NCBI RefSeq assembly: GCF_051020985.1
Contig: NC_135008.1
Location: 4,960,001-5,024,000 of the forward strand
DNA: 64,000 bases
From: Nomia melanderi
Taxonomy: Eukaryota; Arthropoda; Insecta; Hymenoptera; Halictidae
Reading direction: 5' to 3'
The translations under genes and the position numbers were made by a program. Position 1 is the stretch's first letter. Every line of letters begins with the position of its first letter. A model generated the notes under the pieces. That model saw nothing but the letters and a program-made list of their open reading frames with translations. It was not told where the DNA came from and did no database searches. This document shows positions 1 through 10,834 of the stretch, in pieces.

Positions 1-26
1 AGAATATTGCCGAGTGCAAAGGGTGA
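1..26. mobile_element. Truncated right end of a family A TTAA element
   Basis: The first bases match the right terminus seen elsewhere in the window (CGAGTGCAAAGGG followed by TTAA), here with TGAA in place of TTAA. The rest of the element lies outside the window, so only the terminus can be recognised. Confidence 0.5.
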
Positions 27-1860
27 ATCTTCATTAGATCCAAGTCTCTCGTTTGTCCCTTCGCTACAGCAGAAGCGTCGCACCTCCTTCGGCACTTTCG
101 AAATAATTCGGGAAGACGTGTGATTAGTTGATGCCCTTATTCCTGATCCCGTGCTCGCTGAGCGGAGGATCTCCACGCGTGTTTCAGTCCCCGTTCTCAC
201 CGCAGCTCTTCAGAATTCACGAGCCGCTGTCGAGCCGGTGTTCCCAGACACGCGGCAAGGATCGGCGGGGTCGAGGAGTCATGCGAGAAGTCATGCTCGA
301 CCTGAAAGTTAACCACACCCTTTGTCACCCCGTCGGCACGAGTGCCTCAGCTGGAACTGATTCGAGGAGTCCTCAGCCCGGAGAGTGTACAGTCTCAGTT
401 GCTCGCGGTCGTTCCATGAATTTTCACCGTTAACGCGATAGTTCGCGATCCAATCAGCCGGAAACCTGGAAGAAACTTCGGGAAGCTCCTCATATTTACG
501 GCCCTCGGTAGAACCGAGTTACTCCGTAGAAAACTTGTCGAACGAATCGGCCAGCCGTAGACGCGATACAGACGTACGTTTCTCGTTCGTTCGATTTCAC
601 CGAACACCTCGACCCGTTTTTCAAGCGTCACGCACGGTTAGTCGGAAATAATAGACGCCGCTTCCGAAAAGAAACGAAATTGCCAAACGAGATCGAAACA
701 TCGGCGATAACCGTATCGCTCGAGCGGCGAGCGTGCACCCTCGTATTTTCCGACTCTCCCGCGCGCGAGGAGCCGGGTCGCGCGGCGCGCTCGCGACGCG
801 AGCAAATGAAAATGTCCGTCGCGCCGGGAACCATTCCGTATCAGCGCTTCGAAATCTCGGCGCTCGATCGATGCGCGGGAAGCAATCCCCGCGACGCGAG
901 GCGTCGCTATCCGTTACCCGCGTCGTTCGGTTCTGCGCCGGTGAATTTAAGCCGAGTGATTCTCCTCCGCGCGAATAAATCCGCGTTACCTCGTCATCAG
1001 CAAATTTCATTTCCGGCGATGCCCGCGCCGCGCCTCTGTCCGCCGCTGTCTATTTGTTTCTCCGTTCCCTTAACTCTTGGCAGTCGCGTCGCGGAGCAGG
1101 GAACTCCCAATATTTCGCCGCAATTTTCTTTACCCCGAGGAGTCGCGCGTTGCCCCAGTTCCCCGAAGTTCCCCTCGAAAATTCTACTCTCGCCTTGACA
1201 TCCCGCGATCGTCGAAATAGCCATTTCGAGATGTGGCTCGAGTCACGCGTGTTTCCATAGGATTTATCGATCTCCCGAAGAGTTCCCATTAACGATATTT
1301 CTGAGGGATCATTCCCGAACAGTCCGATTCCCGAGGGCTTCAAATCCGAAAATCCAATTATCAAGAGGTCTCCGCTATTGACTGGCGCGTCTCTAATGAC
1401 TGCGCCTTTCGATACGCAAACTTCCCTCAGCCTCGCGGGAGGACAATGGCCGAAAAGCTGCTTCGCAACTACTCGTTACTGTTTCGTTTTATCGGGCCCG
1501 CCGCTTTCGATTCGCTGGCGGATCGTTTGCCGTTATATTCAGTTGCTAATAAGCCGGCGTAAAGTCGCGGACAAAAAGATCGCGACGCGAAGCGCGGTGG
1601 GACCGACAGTAAGCCACGATAATGGCCTCCGCGAATTCCTACTCGTGCAGCGCGCAACTGTGTGCCGCGATCTCGTCGATAATTCGCGAGCTGTCTGAGC
1701 GAGTACTATGGTGCACGCTCCTGCCACGCCCATTTATTACCTTCCTGTTGAACGGACAACCTTTCGGGTCAGTTCCGCGCGGGTCACTTCATCTTCTCGC
1801 CGAAAGACATTTGACTAAGCTGTTCCTTGTTCCGCAGCGTGTTTAGACGCGACGTTCAAT
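27..1860. other. GC-rich, CpG-rich unique DNA without a recognisable gene
   Basis: Open frames of up to about 170 codons occur on both strands and in several frames at once, which is what stop-poor GC-rich DNA gives by chance. No frame shows a domain, signal peptide, or paired splice sites that I recognise. I see no repeats here. It could be intronic or intergenic. Confidence 0.6.
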
Positions 1861-2289
1861 CCTTCGTCGAAAGTTTTCTAAGCAAGAGGTTTATCCTTCA
1901 CTTTATCCTACTACTGACCAGTTTGTACATTGTATATTCTACTATGTCTGTGTACTATATTTATACACTAATTGAAATATCATAACCCAAATCGAATATT
2001 AACTGCTCTATTGTGGAATATCTAGGCAAATTACGCGCACAATTTCTGGTTGACGTGGAAGCTATTTCAACGTCTGTCCACATTTCTATTGATCCTTCCA
2101 ATAGACTTTGACTTTCCTGTTTACAAACCTTCCACCTACAATATTGCTTCGTTTAGAAGATCCAAGTATCCGCTCGAGAATAACGGTACGCGAGGCGAGT
2201 TTTCGCTTGTGAACTCGTACTAAATAGAAGGAACCCCAGTTTACCACCAAGTACCTGCAGTGGAGGTCTACTTTAGGGGATCCCCATAG
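1861..2289. other. AT-rich spacer leading into a repeat cluster
   Basis: Mostly AT-rich sequence without an ORF. The last 75 bases (about 2,215-2,289) resemble a stretch near 24,000-24,050: both hold GTACCTGC, then GG(A/T)CC-rich sequence, then CCCCAT(A/G)GGCGTGGA. This suggests a shared dispersed element. Confidence 0.4.
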
Positions 2290-2385
2290 GCGTGGAATTG
2301 GGATGAGGCCCAATCAACCAAGGCAGAAGCCTTAGCAGCGTTGACTGACATGGTCCCAGTTGACCTGTGGTTCAAAAGTGAATAG
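2290..2385 (+). pseudogene. Possible non-LTR retrotransposon scrap (end of reverse transcriptase region)
   Basis: One frame stays open for 31 codons up to a TAG and reads ...TKAEALAALTDMVPVDLW. This resembles the conserved T-x-(S/A)-EAL-x(4)-G-x-x-P-(I/V)-x-L segment that follows the reverse transcriptase palm in Jockey/R1/I-like insect retrotransposons. An in-frame TAG precedes it, so it would be a dead fragment. The match is short and judged from memory of the family pattern, so it may be coincidental. Confidence 0.3.
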
Positions 2386-2503
2386 TGTATCTCAGCTCGC
2401 GAATTCCTCAGTAACAAAGACAAACTAATGATGAAACTAATTCCGTCATTACTATCAGGCTGAGCACCGCGGGTGGACGTCTCCTCTTGCCCTTCTTCAC
2501 TTT

Positions 2504-2635
2504 AACCCTACGAAATATAAAATTATTAGATTTTCCATAGATCCAAATTTTGTACTGAGAAGGAAAATAAAAGATTGACGGAATGTTATAGCATTTTTCA
2601 TTTTCACTAGAGATACCTGGAGTGCTAAGGGTTAA
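2504..2635 (-). mobile_element. Family B TTAA element, truncated
   Basis: It contains the family B interior (TTTTGTACTGAGAAGGAAA, then an AATAAAAGAT segment) and the terminus GGAGTGCTAAGGGTTAA that is also found at 32,590 and 35,238. Compared with the complete copy at 32,357-32,590 it lacks most of the other end and a short internal stretch. Its terminal TTAA is also the first TTAA of the next element. Confidence 0.7.
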
Positions 2636-2874
2636 CCCTTTGCACTCGAGAGATGACTTCTAGCCACCAGATGATTCGATACAGGAAGATTATAAATTCT
2701 GGTATTCACCATTAACCTTCGTATACTGCATCAATACGAGAAATATTGAAGGGAAATATCTTTGTTCCGTAACTTATATGTGATTTCTTGATAAATTTAT
2801 TTTAAAGAATCTTGTCCACATCTAACTAAGGATCGAATATTTCAAGCGAAAAACTTTCGAGTGCCAAGGGTTAA
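2632..2874. mobile_element. Family A TTAA element (MITE-like, 243 bp)
   Basis: Left end TTAACCCTTTGCACTCGA and right end TCGAGTGCCAAGGGTTAA are inverted repeats with one mismatch. Both are bounded by TTAA, the piggyBac-type target duplication. The subterminal palindrome seen in other copies is degraded here (GATGACTTCTAGCCACC). No coding capacity; non-autonomous. Confidence 0.8.
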
Positions 2875-3521
2875 GCTACAAACCGTCCGCGATCGTGTCG
2901 GTAACTGTACCTTGGGTTCACCGATTCCCATACCGCAATCGCCACGCAGCTCCTGAAGGCACACGTGCTAAACAGCGGCGGAATGGGGTTAACCGGTCCG
3001 CGCGTCAGGCTATTATGCGCGTGTCACGCGTCACTCGTTAGCGAGTGATTGATCGTTCGCCGATACGTAATCGCGCCGCGCTCCGTTATTATCCGAAACG
3101 ATACGAAAGCCTCCGCCGGGGCGGCCTTCGACGAAAATTATGGAGCATTAGCGGGCCGGGGCTTTTGTCTGGCTTGATTGTGCTCGCGGGGGATGCTCGA
3201 CCTATCCCGCGGATCTCGCGGAAAGAAAATTCTCGCCGTTGATCCGCTGTAGGAACGAAGCCCCGGTGTAACGAGGCGGGAAACCGTACCGCGGGATCTG
3301 TTTTCCCTTCGCGGGACGAGCCCCGGCGTCTTTAAGAACATTATGTCCAAGGCAGCGTGTGTCGCGATACTGAGACGACCCCTCGATGGTCTTCCGGGCA
3401 ACTAACACTTGTTGGGCATCCGCGGAGACCGCGATTGACCCTCGATCGCGAGCCGTTCTTCGAGTATCTTCTCGCGAGTATGTATAGTGGGTGTAAGTTC
3501 GAATGACAGTACGTATCGTAG
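2875..3521. other. GC-rich unique DNA, no gene seen
   Basis: Mixed to GC-rich sequence with CpG-rich patches. The open frames present are short and overlap each other on both strands. No repeats or regulatory motifs stand out. Confidence 0.5.
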
Positions 3522-3873
3522 TATCTAGAATTTTGAGCGTAGGTTAATTTTGACCTAACCAAGACCTATTTTCATATTTATATTTATCTATTTATTTATC
3601 TGTCTTCTTGTTTCTTAATTTATTTGTTTATTTATATATTTATTTAATTATTTATTTATTTATTTAATTATTCACTTATTTATTTATATATTTAATTAAT
3701 TATTTAATTATTTATTCAATTATCTACGTTTACGTATTATATGTATAGAATAGCCCACAACAACTTGTGATACTAGTCATAGATACTAGATAATTTTATA
3801 TTATACATTATTTATTAGCAACGCTTATTTATTAGATAAACGCCTTTTATCTAGAATTTTGAGCGTAGGTTAA
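3522..3873. repeat. TTTAT-rich low-complexity tract between 26-bp perfect direct repeats
   Basis: The core (about 3,568-3,725) is built from TTTAT, TTTAATTA and related words. It is bracketed by two identical 26-bp copies starting TATCTAGAATTTTGAGCG at 3,522-3,547 and 3,848-3,873. The perfect flanks suggest a fairly recent duplication or the ends of an inserted unit. Confidence 0.7.
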
Positions 3874-3888
3874 GGTATTGTAGGATCA

Positions 3889-4010
3889 ATTTATCAAAAT
3901 CCCACGTGTTGCCGCGGTGAAGAATAAAAAAGAAGGAATTTAGACTCGCTAGGTAATAATAACAAATACTCTATTCTATTATAACTCGCTGACTCGCTAA
4001 CTGTTGTGAG
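3889..4010 (-). mobile_element. LTR-like fragment, inverted copy of 22,793-22,904
   Basis: The reverse complement matches 22,793-22,904 along about 115 bp, including CAGTTAGCGAGTCAGCGAG, an AATAGA/AATAAA site and the end ACACGTGGGATTTTGAT. The layout (poly-A signal followed by a defined edge) suits a retrotransposon LTR end. The family is not identified. Confidence 0.55.
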
Positions 4011-4730
4011 AAAATACAGAATTCATCACTGAAAGAATTAGTAATAGCAAAAATGCAGGCGGCGTATATATACACCTTTCGCAAAGGATTAAAAAAGTCA
4101 GTTCAGCAGTTATTTCGCTTGACATCGTTTTAAAGTAAATTAAAAGGAACGTATGACTTAGACCACTTTCATAATTGGCATGTATGTAACTGGAGATATA
4201 TTGGTTAAATTTAGTTTAATGATTCAAACGGTAGACTGTAATGGTACATACTTGACTTTATCCTGATAAGACCCGCAAATCCTAAACTCAGAATTTCAAG
4301 AGCCGCAGCTAGACGAACGTTTTGATCATGTAACATCTAGATTTCACTGTCTTTATTCTCATATATAATCTATTTCGGAAAACACACTTATATATTAAAA
4401 ATTTTTAAAGAAAATTTCTAATCTTACTGCTAGATGTAGCTGCAGTATGGATGTTTATATACTTAGCCAAAATTCTTTAATATGAAAAGATACAAACGTA
4501 CTGCAAATACATCTAGCATTAAGATTAAAAATTTTCTCTAGTACCATCTCATCCGTCAATAGAATCGAATAACATATTCACATTCCTTTTCTTCCACTTT
4601 CTTAAAAATCTCAAAACACAAACTCGTTTCAACCCAGCATCCGAAAAGAAACAACGGAAACGTTAGAACCGTCGCATCCAAAATGACTCCCGCACACTGA
4701 AACCCGCGCAATCCAATTATCGCGAAGAGC
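4011..4730. other. AT-rich spacer, no gene seen
   Basis: AT-rich and ORF-poor. One 27-base phrase (about 4,019-4,045, with GAATTCATCACTGAAA) recurs at about 10,560, marking an old dispersed repeat. Nothing else is recognisable. Confidence 0.5.
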
Positions 4731-5813
4731 ACGAGCTAATTCGCGACGTGTTCCCGTCGATTTACGTCGCGGTTCCCCGTCGCGTTCTCTCCGGGCTCCG
4801 CGGCAACAAATTCCTGAACGGCCGTGCCGCGTTTATGATCGATGCGTGTCGCCGGTCCGCGTTTCTCGTCGGACGATTCAATCATTCCGATATGGAGGAG
4901 GGCGAGCAGGGGCGGGGCCGTTCGAACGCGAGTTCCCCGCAACTTGGGACATTTCGTAAAACGCGGAAGCATCCGCGGCGAGCGGGACGCATCGATCACG
5001 CGGTCGGGCCGATATCGGTAATCGATGTAAATGCATCCGATCGGCCGCGACGCGGCCTTGCGGGATCGTACCCTCTTCCCGGAGCCGCTTTAAGCGGAAA
5101 ACTTTTAATGCCCTGTACGTATCGATGATAAATTTCGATTCTGTTTAACCCTTGCCGCCGGTGAAATCGATTACACTGATGGAACGCGTTCCGCCCGTCG
5201 AAGGGCCGCGGCGGCGGCGCGGTGCCGAGGAATTCGACGCGGGAATTTATATTGAGTCGGGCTTGATGGATTCCAGTTTTTAGATTTGTCCCTTCGATAT
5301 ATCCCGTGTAACGGAATTGATTCTGTTCAATATTCTATTCAATTTCCCATACTGTGTTTCCACTCCGAGAATTGTCTGCGCTCTGCGGGTCTGACTGTTC
5401 GCGGTGTTCTTCCACTGATTTCGATTCCCATCAACCAGACGACTAACGGTTCTTGCCCCTCCTCTGTAAGAATCTTTGTTCCGTCCGTTTTGCTCGGGAA
5501 TATTTTATTTCCTACACCTTCAATCGAGTTACGTGTCCGACTAACGAGTCTTATTCCCCTCGTCTGCGAAATTATCTCTGTTCCATTATTTGCCGGGGAA
5601 TATTCCGTCTCCTCGGGAATCGGTCTGCCTGTCTGAATAATGTATTCTGTTCTACTTGATTGATGGAGTATTTCGTATCCTCTTGCAGTTTTCAGCGAAT
5701 TTGAATATTACTTTTTCAGTGATTGATTGCGCGGAGTTAAATGGGCACTGTGTTGACGATCGAGAGATGCACGGAGAAACCTCGACGAGAATTAATTGAA
5801 TCCATTGAATTAA
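4731..5813. other. GC-rich block then mixed DNA, no supported gene
   Basis: 4,731-5,110 is GC-rich and open in overlapping frames on both strands, including a 126-codon + strand frame starting at a non-ATG codon. 5,286-5,640 is open for 116 codons but also lacks ATG. No domain is recognised. I treat these as chance frames. Confidence 0.5.
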
Positions 5814-6028
5814 GTTAGAATTAACCTAAAATTCTGAAGTCTGCGTGTGATTGATGTAACTGTTGTACTTTAAGTCTGTATTGATGTATGTAACATTTAA
5901 ATTTGAATAACGCATCGGTACGTGAAATATTGGAATGGTTAATTGGAATTGAATTGGAATGGTCGTCTATATTTTATCAAAGAATATTTAACACTTCCAG
6001 TGAAAAACTTTCGAGTGGCAAGGGTTAA
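5814..6028. mobile_element. Dispersed repeat ending in a family A right terminus
   Basis: 5,814-5,936 is the inverted counterpart of 10,650-10,781; both share the TTAACCTAAAATT and CGCATCGGTA-type words in opposite orientation. The stretch ends with TTTCGAGTGGCAAGGGTTAA (TTAA at 6,025-6,028), the family A right end. The left terminus is not recognisable. Confidence 0.55.
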
Positions 6029-6360
6029 AGTAATTATGCGGCCAGTGTATTTATGAGACGCGACAAGAGGGAGCCGCAACTTATTGAACGATCCATTCTC
6101 CGTCGCCGAGATCGCGTTACCTAGAGCGCATATCGAGCCATTGTTTACATGATTTAGGGTCGCCTCCTGTCTGCAATGAGCCATTTTCCCCGGTCTCCCT
6201 TTCACCGTTCTAATGAAACGGCAAACAGCCATTTGTATGCACGCATCTCGCCGACGAGAGAACCGATCCGACCGGCTCTGTACACGGAATCGATCCGGGA
6301 AAAAGGCAATCTGTGGTTATTTAACCGTGAAAAATCATCTACTCGGATTTATTTCGCAGT

Positions 6361-6693
6361 CCTCGCTTTACGAGATGTTGCATGGAAGATATTGTTCGTC
6401 ATAGAAAGATTTTCATAATTTACTCGGTGAAACAATGGCTATTTGAACACGTGTCCGTGTTATACGTAATATTACAGTATTATAAATAGTATAATTCAAT
6501 TAAATAATTTGATATTATATTTATTCCGCAGCCCTTGCTTTACTGGATGTTGCATGGACGAGACCGTTCGTCACAGAAAGATTTTCATAATTCACTCGGT
6601 GAAACAATGGCTATTTGAACACGTTTCCATGTTATACGTAACATTAGAGTATTATAAATAGTACAATTCAATTAAATAATTTGATATTACATT
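6361..6693. repeat. Tandem duplication, 172-bp offset
   Basis: Two copies (about 6,361-6,521 and 6,531-6,693) share, with few differences, CTCGGTGAAACAATGGCTAT and the following ACACGT..TATACGTAA..TATAAATAGTA.AATTCAATT. The matched phrase begins at 6,429 and 6,601, giving the 172-bp offset. No coding content. Confidence 0.8.
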
Positions 6694-7555
6694 TTATGAA
6701 GATTCTGTAACAGAGATTTCCATGAGGTAGTTTAAACAAGAAAAGAATCTGCAATTTCTTATTCACTTTCTTCGCACGCGTGTTACAATTGGAAGAAGAA
6801 TGATTCCTTTTCATCGAATTTTCATTCACCTGGCTGTTGACGATGTATTCTGCAGCAAATAGCGCGTGCATCGTTAAAGATTCCGGGACACGTCGCGCAG
6901 CGTCGAAGCGACGAGCGGAGTTTGAAGCTAGCGCGATAGAGGAACGGCTCTGCGCTAGCGACGTGACGACCTACATTCGGATATTTAACGCGTCGATTCA
7001 TGTCCAAAATTTTCCTCCTCCACGACCGAGCCATTTACGACTTTAATCACCAGATTTCTGCACCGGCGCGGCTTGTTCGCCGCGGTGAAAGCGGCTTTGC
7101 CCGGCGGGGCAGCAAACACGCTGACGTTACGACCACCAAATGCATAACACATCGAAATGAAAAAATAAGCGGCAGCCAAGCGAGATCACCTTTATGCGAT
7201 ATTGCCAGTGTTCCACGTTAACATTTACTTTCGGTCTTTATTAGATAATACGAGACTTTATCGCTCGATCCCTTCGACGTTGCGATACCGATCGTCTCTA
7301 GTGAAACTTTTCTCGTTTCACGACGAACTTTCAAATCCTTTAGACTCCGGTGACTACAATCTCATAGGAAAAGGACACCTATGTTTATAAAATCTCTGCG
7401 AACATCCTGGAGAATAAGATTATTTCTTCAAAATTCGAATTTCTTGGCTATCATAGTCATTCTCCGTCCACCACTTATCCTGCTCACAATTTGTTTAGTC
7501 ACGTACAACCGTATCGAATGCAAGATTATCGACAACAACATTTGACGCATTATAC
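6694..7555. other. Mixed-composition DNA, no supported gene
   Basis: 6,840-7,220 is GC-rich with short overlapping frames on both strands, none beginning with a convincing ATG exon or showing a domain. 7,220-7,555 is AT-rich and empty. Confidence 0.45.
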
Positions 7556-7664
7556 AAAGTTCAATTAAAATATACTACATAACTATATATCTGCGCTTTT
7601 GTATAGTGATACAAGTTGATTTCAGTGAAAATTGCCATCCGCGCAATTCAGTTTTCTGAAAATT
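7556..7664. repeat. Dispersed repeat shared with 29,275-29,389
   Basis: Both places carry AGTGAAAATTGCCATCCGC followed by CAATT.AGTTTTCTGAAAATTA in the same orientation. The upstream 50 bases are more diverged. This marks a low-copy interspersed repeat, probably an old transposon. Confidence 0.65.
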
Positions 7665-7840
7665 ATCCGGTACGTGGTGCGTTAACATATGGTATCTTTT
7701 CAAACAATTTCCCACGTGAACTGCAATTGCAAGAACCGTTCTAAGTATGTCAGTGGAATATGTCCCGTACTGGACAGTGAACATGTTCAACCAAAATCTG
7801 ATGTCCACTGATACTACAGTGGACCGCGAAGAGTTAAGCG

Positions 7841-7875
7841 GCCGAAGATTCTTTGAAATATACAAAATCTTCGGC
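7841..7875. repeat. Short hairpin with 10-bp perfect arms
   Basis: GCCGAAGATT and AATCTTCGGC are exact inverted arms around a 15-base loop. It sits 4 bases after a TTAA with an element-like end (GGACCGCGAAGAGTTAA). It may be a remnant palindrome of a TTAA element rather than a terminator. Confidence 0.5.
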
Positions 7876-8017
7876 AGAAGAAACTAAAATACAGATCAAT
7901 TGCTTAAATATCGAGAAAAAGGGAACTGCGTACTAATCTCTTACTGCTTTACTGGCTGAATCATTTGTTATTTAGTGTGTCAAACATGAAAATTCGATCT
8001 CTCTGAAATGTCGACAC

Positions 8018-8035
8018 CGGTCCGCAAAGGGTTAA
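8018..8035. mobile_element. Isolated TTAA-element right end
   Basis: CGGTCCGCAAAGGGTTAA matches the variant end at 57,927 (read inverted: CAACCCTTTGCGGTCCG). The matching left end is not evident, so this is a decayed copy. Confidence 0.45.
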
Positions 8036-8039
8036 ACCA

Positions 8040-8720
8040 GCCTACGGTTGTGATCAGACATTCCCAGATTCCACGAGCTCGCGAAAGTGGCGCAAGAATT
8101 TCAGCTCGCCTCGGAGCGTCCTCCCAACGATCGCGCAGCGCGCGCATCGATCCGGTTCCTCCGCGGGTATCGTAAAGAGATTATGGAATCGCGTCGTCGA
8201 CGGAAGGACGCTGGTAACGCGATAGCTTCGGCTCGATCCGGATGCGAGTCGAAGGCCGGGAGCGCGGGGAAGAATAACGAGCCGGCGCCGTAGAAGCTCG
8301 CCTGAATGTACAATCTGATCGGGCCGCGATCTATATGCGGCCGCGCAATTACCGGCTCTTGTAAACACGTCGACCGGCACCGCGCGAATATAAATGGAAA
8401 TTAATCGGGAACGAAGCAGCCCGGATGAAAACGTCCCATCGGAGAGCCGGGTATCGGCGATGGGGGCGAGCGACGCGCCGCGCCGCGCCGCGCCGGCAGC
8501 CGACAATGCTCCTTGTTAAAGCGGCCGCTGCGAGATCGATGTACACGGTTTCCGTCGTTGCATCTCCTCGTCACGAATGCACCCGCCAAGATCCGACGAG
8601 TACGCGGCGATCTCGCCCACGGGGAAATTGTCCGGTGTTTTCCGCGGGAAACGCGCCACTTCGTCGCGCCGCGCGGTGAACGCCCGTTTTCTGGACAACT
8701 GAGAATGTACGAGTGATAGA
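8040..8720. other. GC-rich unique block, no supported gene
   Basis: Strongly CpG-rich with many overlapping open frames on both strands (up to 150 codons), none with ATG plus recognisable protein content. Includes a GCGCCGCGCCGCGCC-type low-complexity patch near 8,480. It could be an unmethylated regulatory or intronic block. Confidence 0.5.
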
Positions 8721-9915
8721 CGGAAATGTTTTGAGGTGAGGTGTGAGGCTGCGAGGTGTAGAGGTGAGCTTATGGTGGTTACGCCTTTGTTTACTTTATG
8801 GGGATGTTACGAAGTTTTTCAGATGAGAGATACTTTGTATTAGGGTTTCGGTATATGAGAGACGGAGTTTATTTGTAGAGAATGTTTAGTTTTTCAAAGA
8901 AAATCATTGTGGATAGCAGATACTACTTAGCACATGTTGCTAACCTTCGAGTTTCGTTATGCGAATAATTTCAAGGTTTCGTTTACAGGCGGCCTGCTAA
9001 AATGTTTGCTCCGTGATAGTTGAATATGTGAGGAACAAGGTAAGAATTGTTTCCTTTTTCGTGCATAAACGTGCTTCGTTGAAAGTTGGGAGTTTCCGTT
9101 GCCTGTGAGAGTCTGCCTTCCGAGCGTTATCATATTCGGCGAAGCTTTCTGTTTATTATGCACAACAAATTCTTTGTTGTTATTTCGTCTTTTGTTTTCA
9201 GAGCGTATCTTCTAAAATGAGTATTCGCGAATACTCTCACACAGCGTTACTAACAATCCGCGATGTATTTTCACCGTGGATCATCGGACACAGTGGGAAA
9301 CAGTAAGAAAAACCAGTGGAATTATTCGCGTAGAAAATTACACTGGTCCGACAATGATTTTTATCGTTCCCCCTTTATCCTCCGCTGATTTATATCGGAA
9401 GCCCACCTCGCGACGAGCGTTCCGCATTATTCCGCCGGCTCGGTTAAATAATAATTTAACCGAAACTGTAGGGCGACGACACCCGCGCCCGATTTACGCG
9501 CCGCCTATACATCCGCCGGGCGACAACGACACCGCATCGCGGAAAAATTTCCATCCAGCCGCCGCCCCCTCCGTTTTTGTTTTGGTCGGCGGTCCCTTTG
9601 TCCCGGCGGTTTTTCCCGCGAAACGCAATTTACAGCGCGAAACGGCGGATGAATAGCGAAACAAACGCAGCCAGAAACGGGAACACGCGGCCCCAGCCCG
9701 CGGCTGATGCATATTTCACTCTTCGATGAAGGGTCGGCGTGTCGCGACGTTGTCTCGTTCTACTTGGAAAACTATTCTTCCATATTCCGTGTGTTCCGTC
9801 AAAGTTGCTTCCCGTTCCGCCTCTCCGCCGCAGCTTCGCTCTCGTTTCAGTTGTTCGGTCAAAGGTGCATATATTCTTGCGATCAGTGCCCGAAAATCGG
9901 CACAGCTTGCGGACA
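8721..9915. other. Mixed DNA without a supported gene; isolated splice-like sites
   Basis: About 8,730-8,775 is GTGAGG-rich. A potential short exon (8,990-9,039) lies between TTTCGTTTACAG and AACAAG|GTAAGA, but it has no sustained frame. 9,270-9,700 is GC-rich with chance frames. I cannot support a gene. Confidence 0.4.
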
Positions 9916-10153
9916 TTAACACCTTGACTGCCGCGGTCACCGATGACCGGAGCTTTCAAATTATAAGAAAATAATTATGACTTGGAAGATAATTGATGTC
10001 GAGCACAAATTTTCTCTGACGTTAATAACTAGATAATAGGGTAATATAAGAATTTTCATATCAAAGAATTAATAATTCTTGCTTTATCTTTGCTATAGAA
10101 GGAATAAGTGATACATAAAGCACTGATGTTTCTCGCGGCAGTCAACGTGTTAA
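9916..10153. mobile_element. Family E TTAA element, complete (238 bp)
   Basis: The left end TTAACACCTTGACTGCCGCG and the right end (read inverted) TTAACACGTTGACTGCCGCG differ at one base in 20 and are bounded by TTAA. Just inside the left end is the palindrome GGTCACCGATGACC (9,935-9,948, one imperfect pair). Partial relatives lie at 19,632, 27,892 and 50,752. No ORF; non-autonomous. Confidence 0.85.
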
Positions 10154-10393
10154 CACGTTCCGTGCCACGTGTACCACATGTGGTACACGTCAATGTTTGT
10201 AAGAAAATATTTTTAATGGATGTATGGTCACGGTCGACGGTATACGTTACAAAGCAGTGAAAACATGAAGGAACAATATCAAAATATATAAAAATGACCA
10301 GAAATTTGAATATAACTTATTATTTTACCGAAAAACTCAATACAGTTCACAAGCAAAATATAACCGAAGTTTCCGTGGCACGGAACGTGTTGA
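10150..10393. mobile_element. TTAA element with near-perfect 20-bp inverted ends (244 bp)
   Basis: The left end TTAACACGTTCCGTGCCACG is matched at 19 of 20 positions by the inverted right end, whose terminal TTAA has become TTGA. Immediately inside is a perfect 24-bp palindrome (10,167-10,190; arm ACGTGTACCACA). Its first TTAA is the last TTAA of the preceding family E element. Confidence 0.85.
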
Positions 10394-10584
10394 CCAGTTA
10401 ACTGTTGAATTTAGTTGGAAAAACCTCTGGTTCTGCGCGCAATAAAATATCAAAATGGAGCGTGTACTCATCGAACGCAGGACGAATGCACGTGGAATAT
10501 ATTTTAATGAAAGATCAAAGCGAAACAAACAAGAATTACACGTTTACCTGAAAAAATAAAGAATTCATCACTGAAACTGTTAGT

Positions 10585-10834
10585 ATCAAGCTTTACGATG
10601 ACGCGTATACTTGTCAAACACAGTAAACTGGTTAAAAAGCAAAGCTATTACATTCCAATATTTCACATACCGATGCATTATTCAAATTTAAATATTACAT
10701 ACATCAATGCAGACTTAAAGTTAAGTATAACACAGTTACATCAATCGTACACAGACTTCACAATTTTAGGTTAATTCTAACATCAAGTTTCACGATGACG
10801 CGTATACTCGTCAAACACAGTTAACCGGTTAACC
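10585..10834. repeat. Unit flanked by 52-bp direct repeats; contains inverted copy of 5,814-5,936
   Basis: ATCAAG(C/T)TT(T/C)ACGATGACG and the following CGTATAC.CGTCAAACACAG occur at 10,585 and again at 10,782, a 197-bp offset. The DNA between (10,650-10,781) is the reverse complement of 5,814-5,936. The arrangement suggests tandem copies of a short element or an internal duplication. Confidence 0.65.
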
